Assembly: GCA_038258095.1 (NCBI GenBank)
Contig: JBBSQE010000011.1
Span: 1 to 30,842, forward strand
DNA length: 30,842 bases
Source of the DNA: JBBSQE01 sp038258095
GTDB lineage: Bacteria; Actinomycetota; Thermoleophilia; Solirubrobacterales; 70-9
Direction: 5' to 3'
Shown: piece after piece, positions 15,703-22,974 of the stretch
How the letters are laid out: every line of letters begins with the position of its first letter
Position numbering within the stretch: position 1 is the stretch's first letter
Notes under the pieces: model-generated
Seen by the model: only the letters and a program-made list of their open reading frames with translations
Told to the model about the DNA's origin: nothing
Databases searched by the model: none
Translations under genes and position numbers: made by a program

Positions 15703-17111
15703 GCCCAGTAATCTTTGGCGAGACCGCGGTCTGAAAGCATCGTGCGCAGCTCGAGCAGGGCGGTGTAGGTCGGGAGGGCGAAGAGGCGCTCTGGCTCTCC
15801 GGCGAGCGCGCTGTCGAGGGATCTCTCGATATCCGGCTCGACCTCGATCACCTCGGCTGGCCAGCCCGCGTACTTGAGGCGAACGGCCATCTCCGCGGCG
15901 CGGGTTCCCGAGCAGACGACCCGCCGCACCGATCCCGCCAGGAGCTCGAAGTCGGCATCCCAGATCCAGGAGACATCGCGTCCGTCGGCGATCCTGTCGT
16001 TGAGCGCGACCCAGAGGTCGAGGGGCCGTATCTCCGCTTCGAGGGCCAGTGTTCGCAACACCTCGTTTGTGCCCGCGGGGTTCTTGACGAGCAGGATCGA
16101 GAGCGACGTGTTGACTGCCTGCATCGTCTCCACACGGCCGAAGACGGCTTCAGTGCCTTCCAGCGCTGAAACGATGACGTCCGGCTCGAGGCCGAGCTCC
16201 AGGCCGGCGGCGATCGCGCCGAGCGCGTTGTAGACGTTGTAGAGACCCGGCAGCGGCAGCTTCAGGGACATCCCTCCGCTCGGTGTCCGGACGGTCACCT
16301 GCGAGCCACTCATCCCCTCCAGCTCCACCCGGGTGGCGGCGATGTCCGCATCCGGCCTGCGGACCCCGCAGTTCGGGCAGTGGTAGTGGCCGAGATGGCC
16401 GACGAAGGCCCGGTCGTAGACGTACGGATGCCCGCACCGGCGGCAGTGCTTCGCGTCGTGGGCGTGCTGGAGTTGCGGCAGCGCCTGGGAGTCGTCGTTC
16501 ATCCCGAAGTAGGTGATTCCGGCCCGCGGCTCGCCGGCGGCGTCGCGCCCGAGGTCGGCGATCAGTGGGTCGTCCGCGTTGAGGATGAAGCGGGTGCGTC
16601 CGGTGCGCTCTTCGGCGAGCTTTGCCCACTCGTCAGCGAGCGTCTCCAGCTCGCCGTAGCGGTCGAGCTGGTCCCGGAAGAGGTTGCCGAGCACGATCAC
16701 GCCCGGGTCGAGCGCCTCGGCGACCTTGGGCAGCCAGGCCTCGTCCACCTCGAAGAGGCCCTCGTCACCATTCTGCTCGAGCAACGCCGTTGCCACACCG
16801 CGGTCCATGTTCGACCCGGCACGGTTGTGGACCGGCTCGCGGCCGGCCGCGGCAAGCATCCCGGCCAGCATGCCGGCCGTGGTCGTCTTCCCGTTTGTCG
16901 CGCTGATCACAGTCGTTCCCCCGGTGAGCCGAGAGCCCAGGCGTGCGATCGCGTCGGGCTGGATGCGGAGCAGCACCCGGCCGGGCAGCGTCGTCCCACC
17001 ACCCCGCCCGCTCGCGCGGCTGGCCCGGCCGATGGCACGGCTGAGCGCGACCTTCGTTGCGAGGACCGGGGCGCGTCGCGGTTGGCGGACGCTGCCGGCC
17101 GAGCCGGCCAC
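15699..17111 (-). CDS. murT: Lipid II isoglutaminyl synthase subunit MurT
   Basis: MurT is the Mur-ligase-like catalytic subunit that, with GatD, amidates D-glutamate in lipid II. The 470-residue product has the P-loop SATNGKTTTAG near residues 69-79, the RAGSNMDRG segment, a four-cysteine zinc ribbon (CRRCG ... CPNCG) inserted in the central domain as in known MurT, and the C-terminal DUF1727 domain with the SWIWDADFE segment carrying the proposed catalytic Asp. The start is GTG at 17111, two bases after the stop of the lipid-kinase gene. It ends in an ATGA overlap with the methyltransferase gene. Confidence 0.94.
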   Translation of the reverse strand: MAGSAGSVRQPRRAPVLATKVALSRAIGRASRASGRGGGTTLPGRVLLRIQPDAIARLGSRLTGGTTVISATNGKTTTAGMLAGMLAAAGREPVHNRAGSNMDRGVATALLEQNGDEGLFEVDEAWLPKVAEALDPGVIVLGNLFRDQLDRYGELETLADEWAKLAEERTGRTRFILNADDPLIADLGRDAAGEPRAGITYFGMNDDSQALPQLQHAHDAKHCRRCGHPYVYDRAFVGHLGHYHCPNCGVRRPDADIAATRVELEGMSGSQVTVRTPSGGMSLKLPLPGLYNVYNALGAIAAGLELGLEPDVIVSALEGTEAVFGRVETMQAVNTSLSILLVKNPAGTNEVLRTLALEAEIRPLDLWVALNDRIADGRDVSWIWDADFELLAGSVRRVVCSGTRAAEMAVRLKYAGWPAEVIEVEPDIERSLDSALAGEPERLFALPTYTALLELRTMLSDRGLAKDYWA

Positions 17112-17113
17112 CC

Positions 17114-18007
17114 TCAGGCCCCGGCCGGTGGGGCGATGATCTCGAGCGCCCGCGGGAGGAGGCGCAGAGTCGCCGGGAGGTCCGTGATGTGCTCGCCGTC
17201 GGCGTAGACACCGAATGGCCGGCTCGCGCTCAACTCGAGATGTGGCGCCCGAAAGACGCTGACCTCGTCCTCGTCGATGTGAGTCCCCTTGAACACCTTG
17301 GGGAGATTACGGAGGAACTTGAGCTTGCTCACCTCGCCGATCGTCACGATGTCGAACTGCCCGTCGGCGAGATCGGCGTCCGGGGCGACGAACATGCCCC
17401 CGCCGTAGGCCTTGCTGTTCGCTGCCATGACCGAGTAGCCGGTGAAGCGGATCCGCTCCTCGTCCACCCTGACGGTGAAGCGGGCGGGCCTCCAGGCGAT
17501 GAGGGCTCGGATCGCCGCATAGGCGTAGACGAGGTTGCCGCGGACGATCTTCGTGTCGTTGGCGATGCGGTTCGCATCGGAGTCGAAGCCGACGCTGGCG
17601 ATGCCGAGGAACCGTTGGCCGTTCGCCTCCCCGACGTCGATCTGGGTGGTGTGTCCGGCCAACAGCACTGCGACGGCTTCCTCGGGCTCTGTGGGGATCC
17701 CGAGCACTCGCGCGAGGTCGTTCCCCCGCCCACCGGGAATGATCCCCATCGGGACCTCGGATCCGGCGAGGGCGCCGCCGACTATCCCGACCAGCCCGTC
17801 GCCGCTCATCACCACCGGGATCTCCTCGGCTTCGACGGCGCGTTCGGCCACGGCCACGGCGTGCCGGGTGTCTCGTGTCCGCTCAACCCGGAAGTCCGCT
17901 CGGACGGCATCGAGCGCAGCCTCCACGCGTGGCAGCAGGTCCTTTGTGCGCCCGCCGCCGGATGCCGGATTAACCAGGAGAGCCATCGGTCTGTTCTCGA
18001 TCCCCAT
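17114..18007 (-). CDS. YegS/diacylglycerol kinase-like lipid kinase
   Basis: This 297-residue protein belongs to the DAGK-catalytic/YegS family, which phosphorylates lipids such as diacylglycerol. ALLVNPASGGGR begins the fold, and PGGRGNDLARVLGIP is the conserved second motif. The nucleotide loop, usually GGDGT, reads SGDGL (VMSGDGLVGIVGG), so ATP handling may differ. As first gene of the murT-gatD operon it could act in lipid recycling for the cell envelope; the substrate is inferred only from the family. The start lies 8 bases after TAGGCT, and that TAG is also the stop codon of the upstream methyltransferase. Confidence 0.85.
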   Translation of the reverse strand: MGIENRPMALLVNPASGGGRTKDLLPRVEAALDAVRADFRVERTRDTRHAVAVAERAVEAEEIPVVMSGDGLVGIVGGALAGSEVPMGIIPGGRGNDLARVLGIPTEPEEAVAVLLAGHTTQIDVGEANGQRFLGIASVGFDSDANRIANDTKIVRGNLVYAYAAIRALIAWRPARFTVRVDEERIRFTGYSVMAANSKAYGGGMFVAPDADLADGQFDIVTIGEVSKLKFLRNLPKVFKGTHIDEDEVSVFRAPHLELSASRPFGVYADGEHITDLPATLRLLPRALEIIAPPAGA

Positions 18008-18015
18008 CGGCGCCC

Positions 18016-18021
18016 AGCCTA
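18016..18021 (-). promoter_or_regulatory. -10 element, lipid kinase-murT operon (uses an upstream stop codon)
   Basis: TAGGCT (18021 to 18016) is followed by 8 bases and the ATG at 18007. A TTGACG lies 14 bases upstream, a short but recognisable -35. The TAG is the stop codon of the preceding methyltransferase gene. Confidence 0.5.
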
Positions 18022-18690
18022 GTGAGGTGGTGGTCCGTCAATGGGGTGCTCGAGGCGGCCGACCCAGTAACTCCCCGCGCCCGCCGAGCCCGTCGCGACC
18101 TCCTCGACCCCGCGGCCGGCGAACTTCCACCTGAGGAGCTTCGCGGGCGTGTAGAAGGGCGTGGCCTCGCCGGAGCTCGAGGCGACGATGACGTGGCCGC
18201 CGGGCGCAAGAACCCGGACGATCTGGTCGAAGAAGGGCGGCATGTTGAGGCCGATGACGAGCTCGAAGAAGCTGTCGGGATAGGGGAGGGCGGACGCATC
18301 TCCGACCCGGAAGGCGACCCGCCCCTCGGGGTCCAGTCCGACCTTGGCGGTGGCCGCCCGGATCATCTCCTCGGAGAGATCGATGCCGCGGATCCGCGCC
18401 TGCGGGAACTCGCGCGACAGGAACAGGGTGGCCGCACCGGTTCCGCATCCGATATCGAGTGCCCGCTCGGGGGCGGGGGAGACGTGGAGCACCGCTGCGG
18501 CCAGCGCGGCGAGGTGATTCGTGCTGCCCGCCCCGGTTCTGTCGTCCCAACCAACGGCCCTGTCGTCGAAGAACTTGCGCATCGGACCGCGCACGAGCGG
18601 CCAGGCCGCGGGGACCCGGGCGACGAGGTTGTTAAGAGCTCGGCCGACGAAGCGATCGCGGCTCGAGGGGCCTGATCGGGAGGGGGGCAC
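18019..18690 (-). CDS. Class I SAM-dependent methyltransferase (UbiE-like)
   Basis: The product (223 residues from GTG 18690) has the methyltransferase motifs ALDIGCGTGAATLFLSREFP, IRGIDLSEEMI and VAFRVGDASALPYPDSFFELVIG, the last typical of the UbiE/COQ5-like group acting on quinones, lipids or small molecules. The start is uncertain: GTG 18690 is 6 bases after a GATGAT element and fits the leaderless pattern of the neighbours, while ATG 18711 would add seven residues. It precedes the lipid-kinase/murT operon, which has its own promoter overlapping this stop codon. Confidence 0.82.
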   Translation of the reverse strand: MPPSRSGPSSRDRFVGRALNNLVARVPAAWPLVRGPMRKFFDDRAVGWDDRTGAGSTNHLAALAAAVLHVSPAPERALDIGCGTGAATLFLSREFPQARIRGIDLSEEMIRAATAKVGLDPEGRVAFRVGDASALPYPDSFFELVIGLNMPPFFDQIVRVLAPGGHVIVASSSGEATPFYTPAKLLRWKFAGRGVEEVATGSAGAGSYWVGRLEHPIDGPPPH

Positions 18691-18696
18691 GGCGCG

Positions 18697-18702
18697 ATCA
18701 TC
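18697..18702 (-). promoter_or_regulatory. Possible -10 element, methyltransferase
   Basis: GATGAT (18702 to 18697) is followed by 6 bases and the GTG at 18690. It is a weaker match than most others in this window. Confidence 0.3.
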
Positions 18703-18714
18703 GCAAACCATCGT

Positions 18715-18720
18715 TAGGCT
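18715..18720 (+). promoter_or_regulatory. -10 element, cyclophilin gene
   Basis: TAGGCT is followed by 9 bases and the ATG at 18730. No clear -35 is seen. It is divergent from the methyltransferase promoter. Confidence 0.45.
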
Positions 18721-18729
18721 TCCGCCGCA

Positions 18730-19422
18730 ATGTCAGAGGAACAAGACCGCCGTCCCGTGTATCTGGCCATCTTCCTGGGGGTCGCGCTGGTGATTGTCGC
18801 CGCGATCGTCATCTCTCGCAGCGGAGGTGACGACAAGGGCTCGGGCGACAGCACGACCGCGACCAAGAACGGCTGTGAGGTCCCGAAGAAGCCGAAGGCG
18901 AAGAACGTCAACCTGACGGCGCCGCCCCAGACGGTGAAGCCCGGTGACGACCTGACCGCCGTCGTCGACACGAGCTGCGGCACGTTCGACATCAAGCTCG
19001 ATACCACCCAGGCACCGGTCACGACCAACTCGTTCGCCTACCTGGCCGATCAGGGCGTGTATGACGACACCCTCTGGACCCGGATCGTCACCGGCTTCGT
19101 GATCCAGGGCGGCGACCCGGCCCAGAGCGGAATGGGCGGCCCCGGCTACAGCGTCACCGAGGCGCCCCCGAAGAGCCTGAAATACACCACCGGGGTCGTC
19201 GCGATGGCGAAGACCACCACGGAGGCGCCCGGCACCTCGGGTAGCCAGTTCTTCGTCGTGACCGGCAACTCGACGCCCCTTCCGCCCGACTATGCCCTCG
19301 TGGGCAAGGTCACGGACGGCATGGACGTGGTCCAAAAGCTGGCCAAGCTCGGCAGCCCCGACCAGGCCGGCACGCCCACGCAGGTCGCGATCGTCAACTC
19401 GGTCAAGATCGACGAGGGGTAG
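18730..19422 (+). CDS. Membrane-anchored cyclophilin-type peptidyl-prolyl isomerase
   Basis: The 230-residue protein has a single N-terminal transmembrane helix (about residues 11-29), a low-complexity linker and a cyclophilin domain from about residue 75. Family landmarks are TSCGTFDIKLD, APVTTNSFAYLADQGVYD, VIQGGDPAQSGMGGPGY and GSQFFVVT. It probably helps fold secreted proteins at the outer face of the membrane. Its stop codon TAG is followed at once, in the same frame, by the alpha/beta hydrolase coding sequence. A tail-encoded readthrough product joining both is therefore formally possible. Confidence 0.92.
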   Translation: MSEEQDRRPVYLAIFLGVALVIVAAIVISRSGGDDKGSGDSTTATKNGCEVPKKPKAKNVNLTAPPQTVKPGDDLTAVVDTSCGTFDIKLDTTQAPVTTNSFAYLADQGVYDDTLWTRIVTGFVIQGGDPAQSGMGGPGYSVTEAPPKSLKYTTGVVAMAKTTTEAPGTSGSQFFVVTGNSTPLPPDYALVGKVTDGMDVVQKLAKLGSPDQAGTPTQVAIVNSVKIDEG

Positions 19423-20283
19423 ATCGACCCGGTTCAGTTCAGCGCCGGGGAGGCGACGACCCTTCGCGGCGAGGTCATAGGGGAGGGCGCCGCGGTCGTC
19501 TGTTGTCACGGAATCACCGCCACCCGGCGCTACGTGCTGCACGGCTCGCGCCTCCTTCCGCGCAAGGGCTACCGGGTCGTCTCCTACGACGCGCGGGGGC
19601 ACGGTGGGTCCGACCCCGCGCCCGATGGGGAGGGCTACGGCTACGAACGGCTGGTGTCCGATCTCGATCGCGTCGCCGGAGCGCGGGCCGAGGAGGAGCC
19701 GCTGGTCCTCGTCGGGCATTCGATGGGCGCCCACACGGTCGTCGCCCGCGCCCTCGAAAGAGCTGAGGATCTCGCTGCCCTTGTCGTCATCGGCCCCGTC
19801 TATCGCGGGCTGGTCGCCGACGAGTCCCTCGAGTACTGGGATGGCCTCGCCGACGCTCTCGAGACCGGTGGGGAGGACGGATTCGCCGCCTACATCGAGG
19901 CCGCCGGGATCGATCCCGAATGGCACGACGCGATCATGCGGATCACTCGTGAGCGGATCGGTCTTCACGAGCATCCGGAGGCACTGGTGGAGGCGCTGCG
20001 GGAGGTGCCGCGATCGCGCCCGTTCGACTCGATGGATGAGCTGGAGTTCCTCGATGTCCCCACGCTGGTGGTGGGGAGCAGGGACAGCGCCGACGCCGGC
20101 CACCCCTTCGCCGTCGCCGAGGAGTACGCGGGGCGGATCCCAGGTGCGACGTTTGCCAGCGAGGAGGAGGGCGAGTCGCCGCTGGCCTGGCAGGGCGGGA
20201 AGCTATCGCGTGAGATCGCGGAGTTCTGCTCCCGCGCCGAGGTGCGAGAGCGGCTGGGGCGGCGATCCGGCGACGGCGGCTGA
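19423..20283 (+). CDS. Alpha/beta hydrolase with apparent ATC start
   Basis: This alpha/beta-fold hydrolase has the oxyanion segment VVCCHGITATRRY, DARGHGGSDPAP and the nucleophile elbow GHSMGAHT. A candidate acid is in SRDSADAGHPF. The histidine expected late in the fold (GHSP) reads GESPLAWQG, so the triad seems incomplete. The coding frame continues unbroken back to the cyclophilin stop at 19420, with no ATG, GTG or TTG before GTG 19534; that start would remove the oxyanion loop. The frame begins ATC GAC CCG GTT, so ATC at 19423, right behind the UAG, is the likely start (286 residues). GAGGGG just upstream may help. Alternatives are UAG readthrough or a base error. Confidence 0.8.
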   Translation: MDPVQFSAGEATTLRGEVIGEGAAVVCCHGITATRRYVLHGSRLLPRKGYRVVSYDARGHGGSDPAPDGEGYGYERLVSDLDRVAGARAEEEPLVLVGHSMGAHTVVARALERAEDLAALVVIGPVYRGLVADESLEYWDGLADALETGGEDGFAAYIEAAGIDPEWHDAIMRITRERIGLHEHPEALVEALREVPRSRPFDSMDELEFLDVPTLVVGSRDSADAGHPFAVAEEYAGRIPGATFASEEEGESPLAWQGGKLSREIAEFCSRAEVRERLGRRSGDGG

Positions 20284-20284
20284 A

Positions 20285-20290
20285 TAAGCT
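20285..20290 (+). promoter_or_regulatory. -10 element, PRC-barrel gene
   Basis: TAAGCT lies directly behind the hydrolase stop and is followed by 6 bases and the ATG at 20297. Confidence 0.45.
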
Positions 20291-20296
20291 TTGGCC

Positions 20297-20641
20297 ATGG
20301 ATATCGACGACGGCGAGGCCGTCCACTACTCAGCGGTTCCGACGGGCGTTCCCGTCTACGCCTCCGACGGGACCGAGGTCGGCACGGTCGAGGCCATTCT
20401 CGACAACTTCCGCGAGCACATCTTCGATGGCGTCGTCTTCCGGGACAGCTCCGGGGAGCGGCGGTTCGCCGATGCTCCCGAGGTCAGCCGCACCGCGGAA
20501 CGGGGCGTGACCCTGGTGCTCGACGCCGCCATGGCCGCCGAGCTGCCACCGCCCGACGAGAGCCAGTCGCCATCGTTTCGGCCGAGCAGGGGCGGCGGTC
20601 GCCTCTCACGGATGTTCGTCGGGGGCTGGCGCAAGCAGTAG
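20297..20641 (+). CDS. PRC-barrel-like domain protein
   Basis: The 114-residue protein has a PRC-barrel-like core (GVPVYASDGTEVGTVEAILDN ... IFDGVVFRDSSGERRFADAPEV) and a basic, disordered C-terminal tail ending in WRKQ. Proteins of this type act as small binding or surface-attachment modules; no specific role can be given. ATG 20297 is chosen over the in-frame TTG at 20291 because of the -10 spacing. It ends 3 bases before the convergent small gene on the other strand, with no terminator hairpin seen. Confidence 0.7.
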   Translation: MDIDDGEAVHYSAVPTGVPVYASDGTEVGTVEAILDNFREHIFDGVVFRDSSGERRFADAPEVSRTAERGVTLVLDAAMAAELPPPDESQSPSFRPSRGGGRLSRMFVGGWRKQ

Positions 20642-20644
20642 ACC

Positions 20645-20866
20645 CTAAGCCTCCGCCGATCGGGACTGCTCGTCGGCTTGATGAGACTTGGGAGCCGGGT
20701 ATCTGTGCTCGAGTTCGTCGGCGTCCACCACTGCCCAGCCGACCCGTTCGATCAACTGGCCCGAGAAGTAGTCGGACAACAGATCCGTCGGGGCCACTCT
20801 TTCGCGGTAGACGATCGTCTCCGCTGCGTCCGGCAGCGGGTCTGTGAAGACAACTATCTGAGGCAT
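20645..20866 (-). CDS. Small hypothetical protein
   Basis: The gene is not recognised. The 73-residue product is acidic (MPQIVVFTDPLPDAAETIVYRERV...) with a predicted alpha/beta N-terminal part and a polar tail. It has a strong Shine-Dalgarno sequence, AAGGAG five bases before the ATG, in contrast to the leaderless genes around it. No partner gene is evident. Between its start and the divergent gene at 21000 lies a 133-base gap in which no clear -35/-10 pair for this gene was found. Confidence 0.65.
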   Translation of the reverse strand: MPQIVVFTDPLPDAAETIVYRERVAPTDLLSDYFSGQLIERVGWAVVDADELEHRYPAPKSHQADEQSRSAEA

Positions 20867-20987
20867 GTGTGCTCCTTCTCGCGTGAATGGTTTCCTACCG
20901 AGCCGAGACTCTGACTCGCGGTTGCAAACGTCGGATAAGAGGTGTCTTCGCGCCTCCTAAATCTCAACCGATTCGGGTCTGGCCGAA

Positions 20988-20993
20988 TACGCT
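20988..20993 (+). promoter_or_regulatory. -10 element, small membrane protein
   Basis: TACGCT is followed by 6 bases and the ATG at 21000. Confidence 0.45.
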
Positions 20994-20999
20994 GTCGGC

Positions 21000-21173
21000 A
21001 TGGGCGAACGCGCAGTAGCTCTCTATCCTTTCGCGATTGCAGTCGCCCTGCCGCCGGCCGGCCTTTTCCTGGGGCTGATCGCATTCAGCCAGAACGACCG
21101 CACCCAGGGCACGCGGCTTATCGTCGTCTCAGTTCTTGCAGCGGCGGTCTGGGCTCTGCTCCTTTTCGGCTGA
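21000..21173 (+). CDS. 57-residue membrane protein
   Basis: This short gene is supported by its position 6 bases after a TACGCT element and by its product. Two hydrophobic helices (about residues 5-29 and 39-56) are separated by a short polar loop, QNDRTQGTR, giving a hairpin membrane protein. The function is unknown; small integral proteins like this often modulate larger membrane complexes, but nothing here shows a partner. It ends 33 bases before the convergent tocopherol cyclase-like gene. Confidence 0.6.
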   Translation: MGERAVALYPFAIAVALPPAGLFLGLIAFSQNDRTQGTRLIVVSVLAAAVWALLLFG

Positions 21174-21206
21174 GCGGCGCGGCAGAGCGAGAGGGCGACG
21201 CCTGGG

Positions 21207-22268
21207 CTACTCGGGTCTTGGCGAATCTCTCGATCCGCTGACGGGCGGACACGACGATGCTCCGGGGAAGCCTCGTCGGGCCGCTTCCTGCGCAGCCCGT
21301 TCGAGGCCGCCGTGCTCGAGTCCCGCGCGGCGCGATTCACCCCGCCAGAGCACTCCGTGGCGCCGGGATCGCACGACGACGTCGAGGGTGCCACCGAGGT
21401 GCTCGAGGGCGCCCGCTGCGTTGCGGCGCTCCCGTGGCAGGGGCACCGGCAACACGTGTGACGCATCCCTCGGTGCCCTTCCCTCGATTTCGACGGTCCA
21501 TCGCGGGCTTCGTCCGCGCAGCGACCACCGCTCGTCGGAGATCTCGGCCTCGACCGGCGACGTGCCCGGGTTGCCGAGTCGCAGCAGGCGCCCACCCGGA
21601 AGGCGCACAACGACCGCGGTGACCTCGGTCTGCAGTGGCCCGGATTTGATCTCTCCTCCGGCGAAGGCGACACAAGCATCGCGCTCGCCGAAAGCCTGCG
21701 CCTGACCCCACCACCAGGAATCCGGAAAGCCGCCGCGACCCCAGTTCTTCTCGGCATAGACCTGCCAGCCGTCGAGCTCCCAGGATTCGTCGCCAAGGCG
21801 AGCGATCCCGTGCGCGCTTCCGCCGAGAAGCCACGGGTGCCAGTACTGGTTCAGGGCCGGGACGGACTGAAAGGCGCTCGACCCACCGAAGGCGCGGCGA
21901 GGCCAGGGAAGGGGGGAGGTGACCTTTACGTCCAGCCGCGCGTCCTCGCCGAGGTCGACACGGAGACGGTCCGCGGTGCCGTCGAAGGCGGTGCCGGCAT
22001 GCGCGCCGAGCGCGGCGGGGTCGGCGTGGGCTTCAGGATGCTCGATCGCGCGCAGGAATCCGTTCGGGTGGGACCCGAGCCCGAGCGTCGCCCAGGTACC
22101 GTCGTCGGCCCGGTTGACCCCGCACAGGGCGATCAGGGAGCGCTCATCGCCCGGAGGCGCGGTGAAGCGCCAGAAGTAGCCCTCCATCCGTACTCCCTGG
22201 TGGGCCCGCAGCTGGTCGCCCCAGGGGAGATCGGCCCCTGAGGCGCGAAAGCGATCGGCGAGACCCAT
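21207..22268 (-). CDS. Tocopherol cyclase-like family protein
   Basis: The 353-residue protein matches the tocopherol cyclase-like family (Pfam Tocopherol_cycl) through the sequence WQVYAEKNWGRGGFPDSWWWGQAQAF near residues 165-190 and the start LRAHQGVRMEGYFWRFT. The plant enzyme closes the chromanol ring of vitamin E, but bacterial relatives are widespread where no tocopherol pathway exists and are often annotated only as lipocalin-like or hydroxyneurosporene-synthase-like. No phytol or homogentisate genes are nearby, so the reaction is unknown. The ATG at 22268 follows CATAAT by 6 bases. The C-terminal 40 residues are low-complexity. Confidence 0.8.
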   Translation of the reverse strand: MGLADRFRASGADLPWGDQLRAHQGVRMEGYFWRFTAPPGDERSLIALCGVNRADDGTWATLGLGSHPNGFLRAIEHPEAHADPAALGAHAGTAFDGTADRLRVDLGEDARLDVKVTSPLPWPRRAFGGSSAFQSVPALNQYWHPWLLGGSAHGIARLGDESWELDGWQVYAEKNWGRGGFPDSWWWGQAQAFGERDACVAFAGGEIKSGPLQTEVTAVVVRLPGGRLLRLGNPGTSPVEAEISDERWSLRGRSPRWTVEIEGRAPRDASHVLPVPLPRERRNAAGALEHLGGTLDVVVRSRRHGVLWRGESRRAGLEHGGLERAAQEAARRGFPGASSCPPVSGSRDSPRPE

Positions 22269-22274
22269 CGGGGG

Positions 22275-22280
22275 ATTATG
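22275..22280 (-). promoter_or_regulatory. -10 element, tocopherol cyclase-like gene
   Basis: CATAAT (22280 to 22275), 6 bases before the ATG at 22268. TCGACC lies 16 bases upstream as a possible -35. Confidence 0.5.
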
Positions 22281-22316
22281 AGCCGGAATGAACTGGGTCG
22301 ACGGGGCTAATCTGGC

Positions 22317-22346
22317 CTGGTCAAGTTGGTTGACCAGTGATACCCT
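22317..22346 (+). promoter_or_regulatory. Promoter and palindromic operator of the toxin-antitoxin pair
   Basis: CTGGTCAA (22317-22324) and TTGACCAG (22330-22337) are perfect 8-bp inverted arms around five bases. TACCCT (22341-22346) follows immediately and lies 6 bases before the antitoxin ATG. A palindrome just upstream of the -10 is the usual place for antitoxin or toxin-antitoxin autorepression. Confidence 0.6.
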
Positions 22347-22352
22347 CGGTTC

Positions 22353-22571
22353 ATGGAGGTCACCGTCCAGGACGCAAAGACACACCTCTCTCGCCTGCTC
22401 CGTCGCGTGGAAGCGGGGGAGACGGTCGTCATTCGCCGCGGGCGTGAGCGGGTCGCGATGTTGGTCCGGGCGCCCGAGGAAGATGGGACACGCTGCATCT
22501 GGGGAGATCACGGAGGATCGATCGGGCCCGAATTCGATAACCTGCCCGAGGAGTTCATTTCCTACCCGTGA
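22353..22571 (+). CDS. Antitoxin, Phd/YefM (VapB) type
   Basis: The 72-residue protein starts MEVTVQDAKTHLSRLLRRVEAGETVVIRRGRERVAML, the DNA-binding and dimerisation domain of Phd/YefM-type antitoxins. The acidic C-terminus (DNLPEEFISYP) is the part expected to wrap around and block the toxin. It overlaps the toxin gene by 4 bases (GTGA), the standard arrangement. It probably represses its own promoter through the palindrome at 22317-22337. Confidence 0.88.
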   Translation: MEVTVQDAKTHLSRLLRRVEAGETVVIRRGRERVAMLVRAPEEDGTRCIWGDHGGSIGPEFDNLPEEFISYP

Positions 22572-22948
22572 CGCGGCTTCTGCTCGATACAAACGTTGCG
22601 ATCTGGCTCTTGCTGGGCGACCGTACCTCCGTTTCGAGCCGAGCCGTTGACGCTCTCGAAGATGGCGGAAACGAAGTGGCGCTCAGTGCCGTCAGCCACT
22701 GGGAGATAGCCATCAAGCGATCGGTCGGCAAGCTGAAGCTCGAGGATGGCTGGTCGCGGGCATTGACGCGAATGCGGTTCGATCCAATGCCGATCACGGC
22801 CCAACATGCCGAACGCGTCGAGCAACTGTCGTGGCACCATCACGATCCGTTCGACCGGCTTCTCATCGCACAGGCGGAGCTGGAAGGGCATTCGCTCGTC
22901 AGTGCAGAGGATCGCTTCGGCGCATATGACATCGACGTCGTTTGGTGA
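22568..22948 (+). CDS. vapC: PIN-domain toxin, VapC family
   Basis: VapC toxins are Mg-dependent RNases that cut tRNA or rRNA. The 126-residue protein has the acidic PIN residues in place: Asp7 (LLLDTN), Glu46 (SHWEIAIK), Asp93 and Asp96 (HHDPFDRLLIAQA) and Asp115 (SAEDRF), so it looks intact. The start is GTG 22568, overlapping the antitoxin stop. The SHWEIAIK and PFDRLLIAQ pattern is that of the group paired with Phd/YefM-type antitoxins. The RNA target cannot be predicted. Confidence 0.9.
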   Translation: MTRLLLDTNVAIWLLLGDRTSVSSRAVDALEDGGNEVALSAVSHWEIAIKRSVGKLKLEDGWSRALTRMRFDPMPITAQHAERVEQLSWHHHDPFDRLLIAQAELEGHSLVSAEDRFGAYDIDVVW

Positions 22949-22962
22949 GGAACGGCCCGTTG

Positions 22963-22968
22963 TAGGCT
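22963..22968 (+). promoter_or_regulatory. -10 element, crotonase gene
   Basis: TAGGCT is followed by 6 bases and the GTG at 22975. TTGGTG lies 15 bases upstream. Confidence 0.5.
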
Positions 22969-22974
22969 CGGGGA

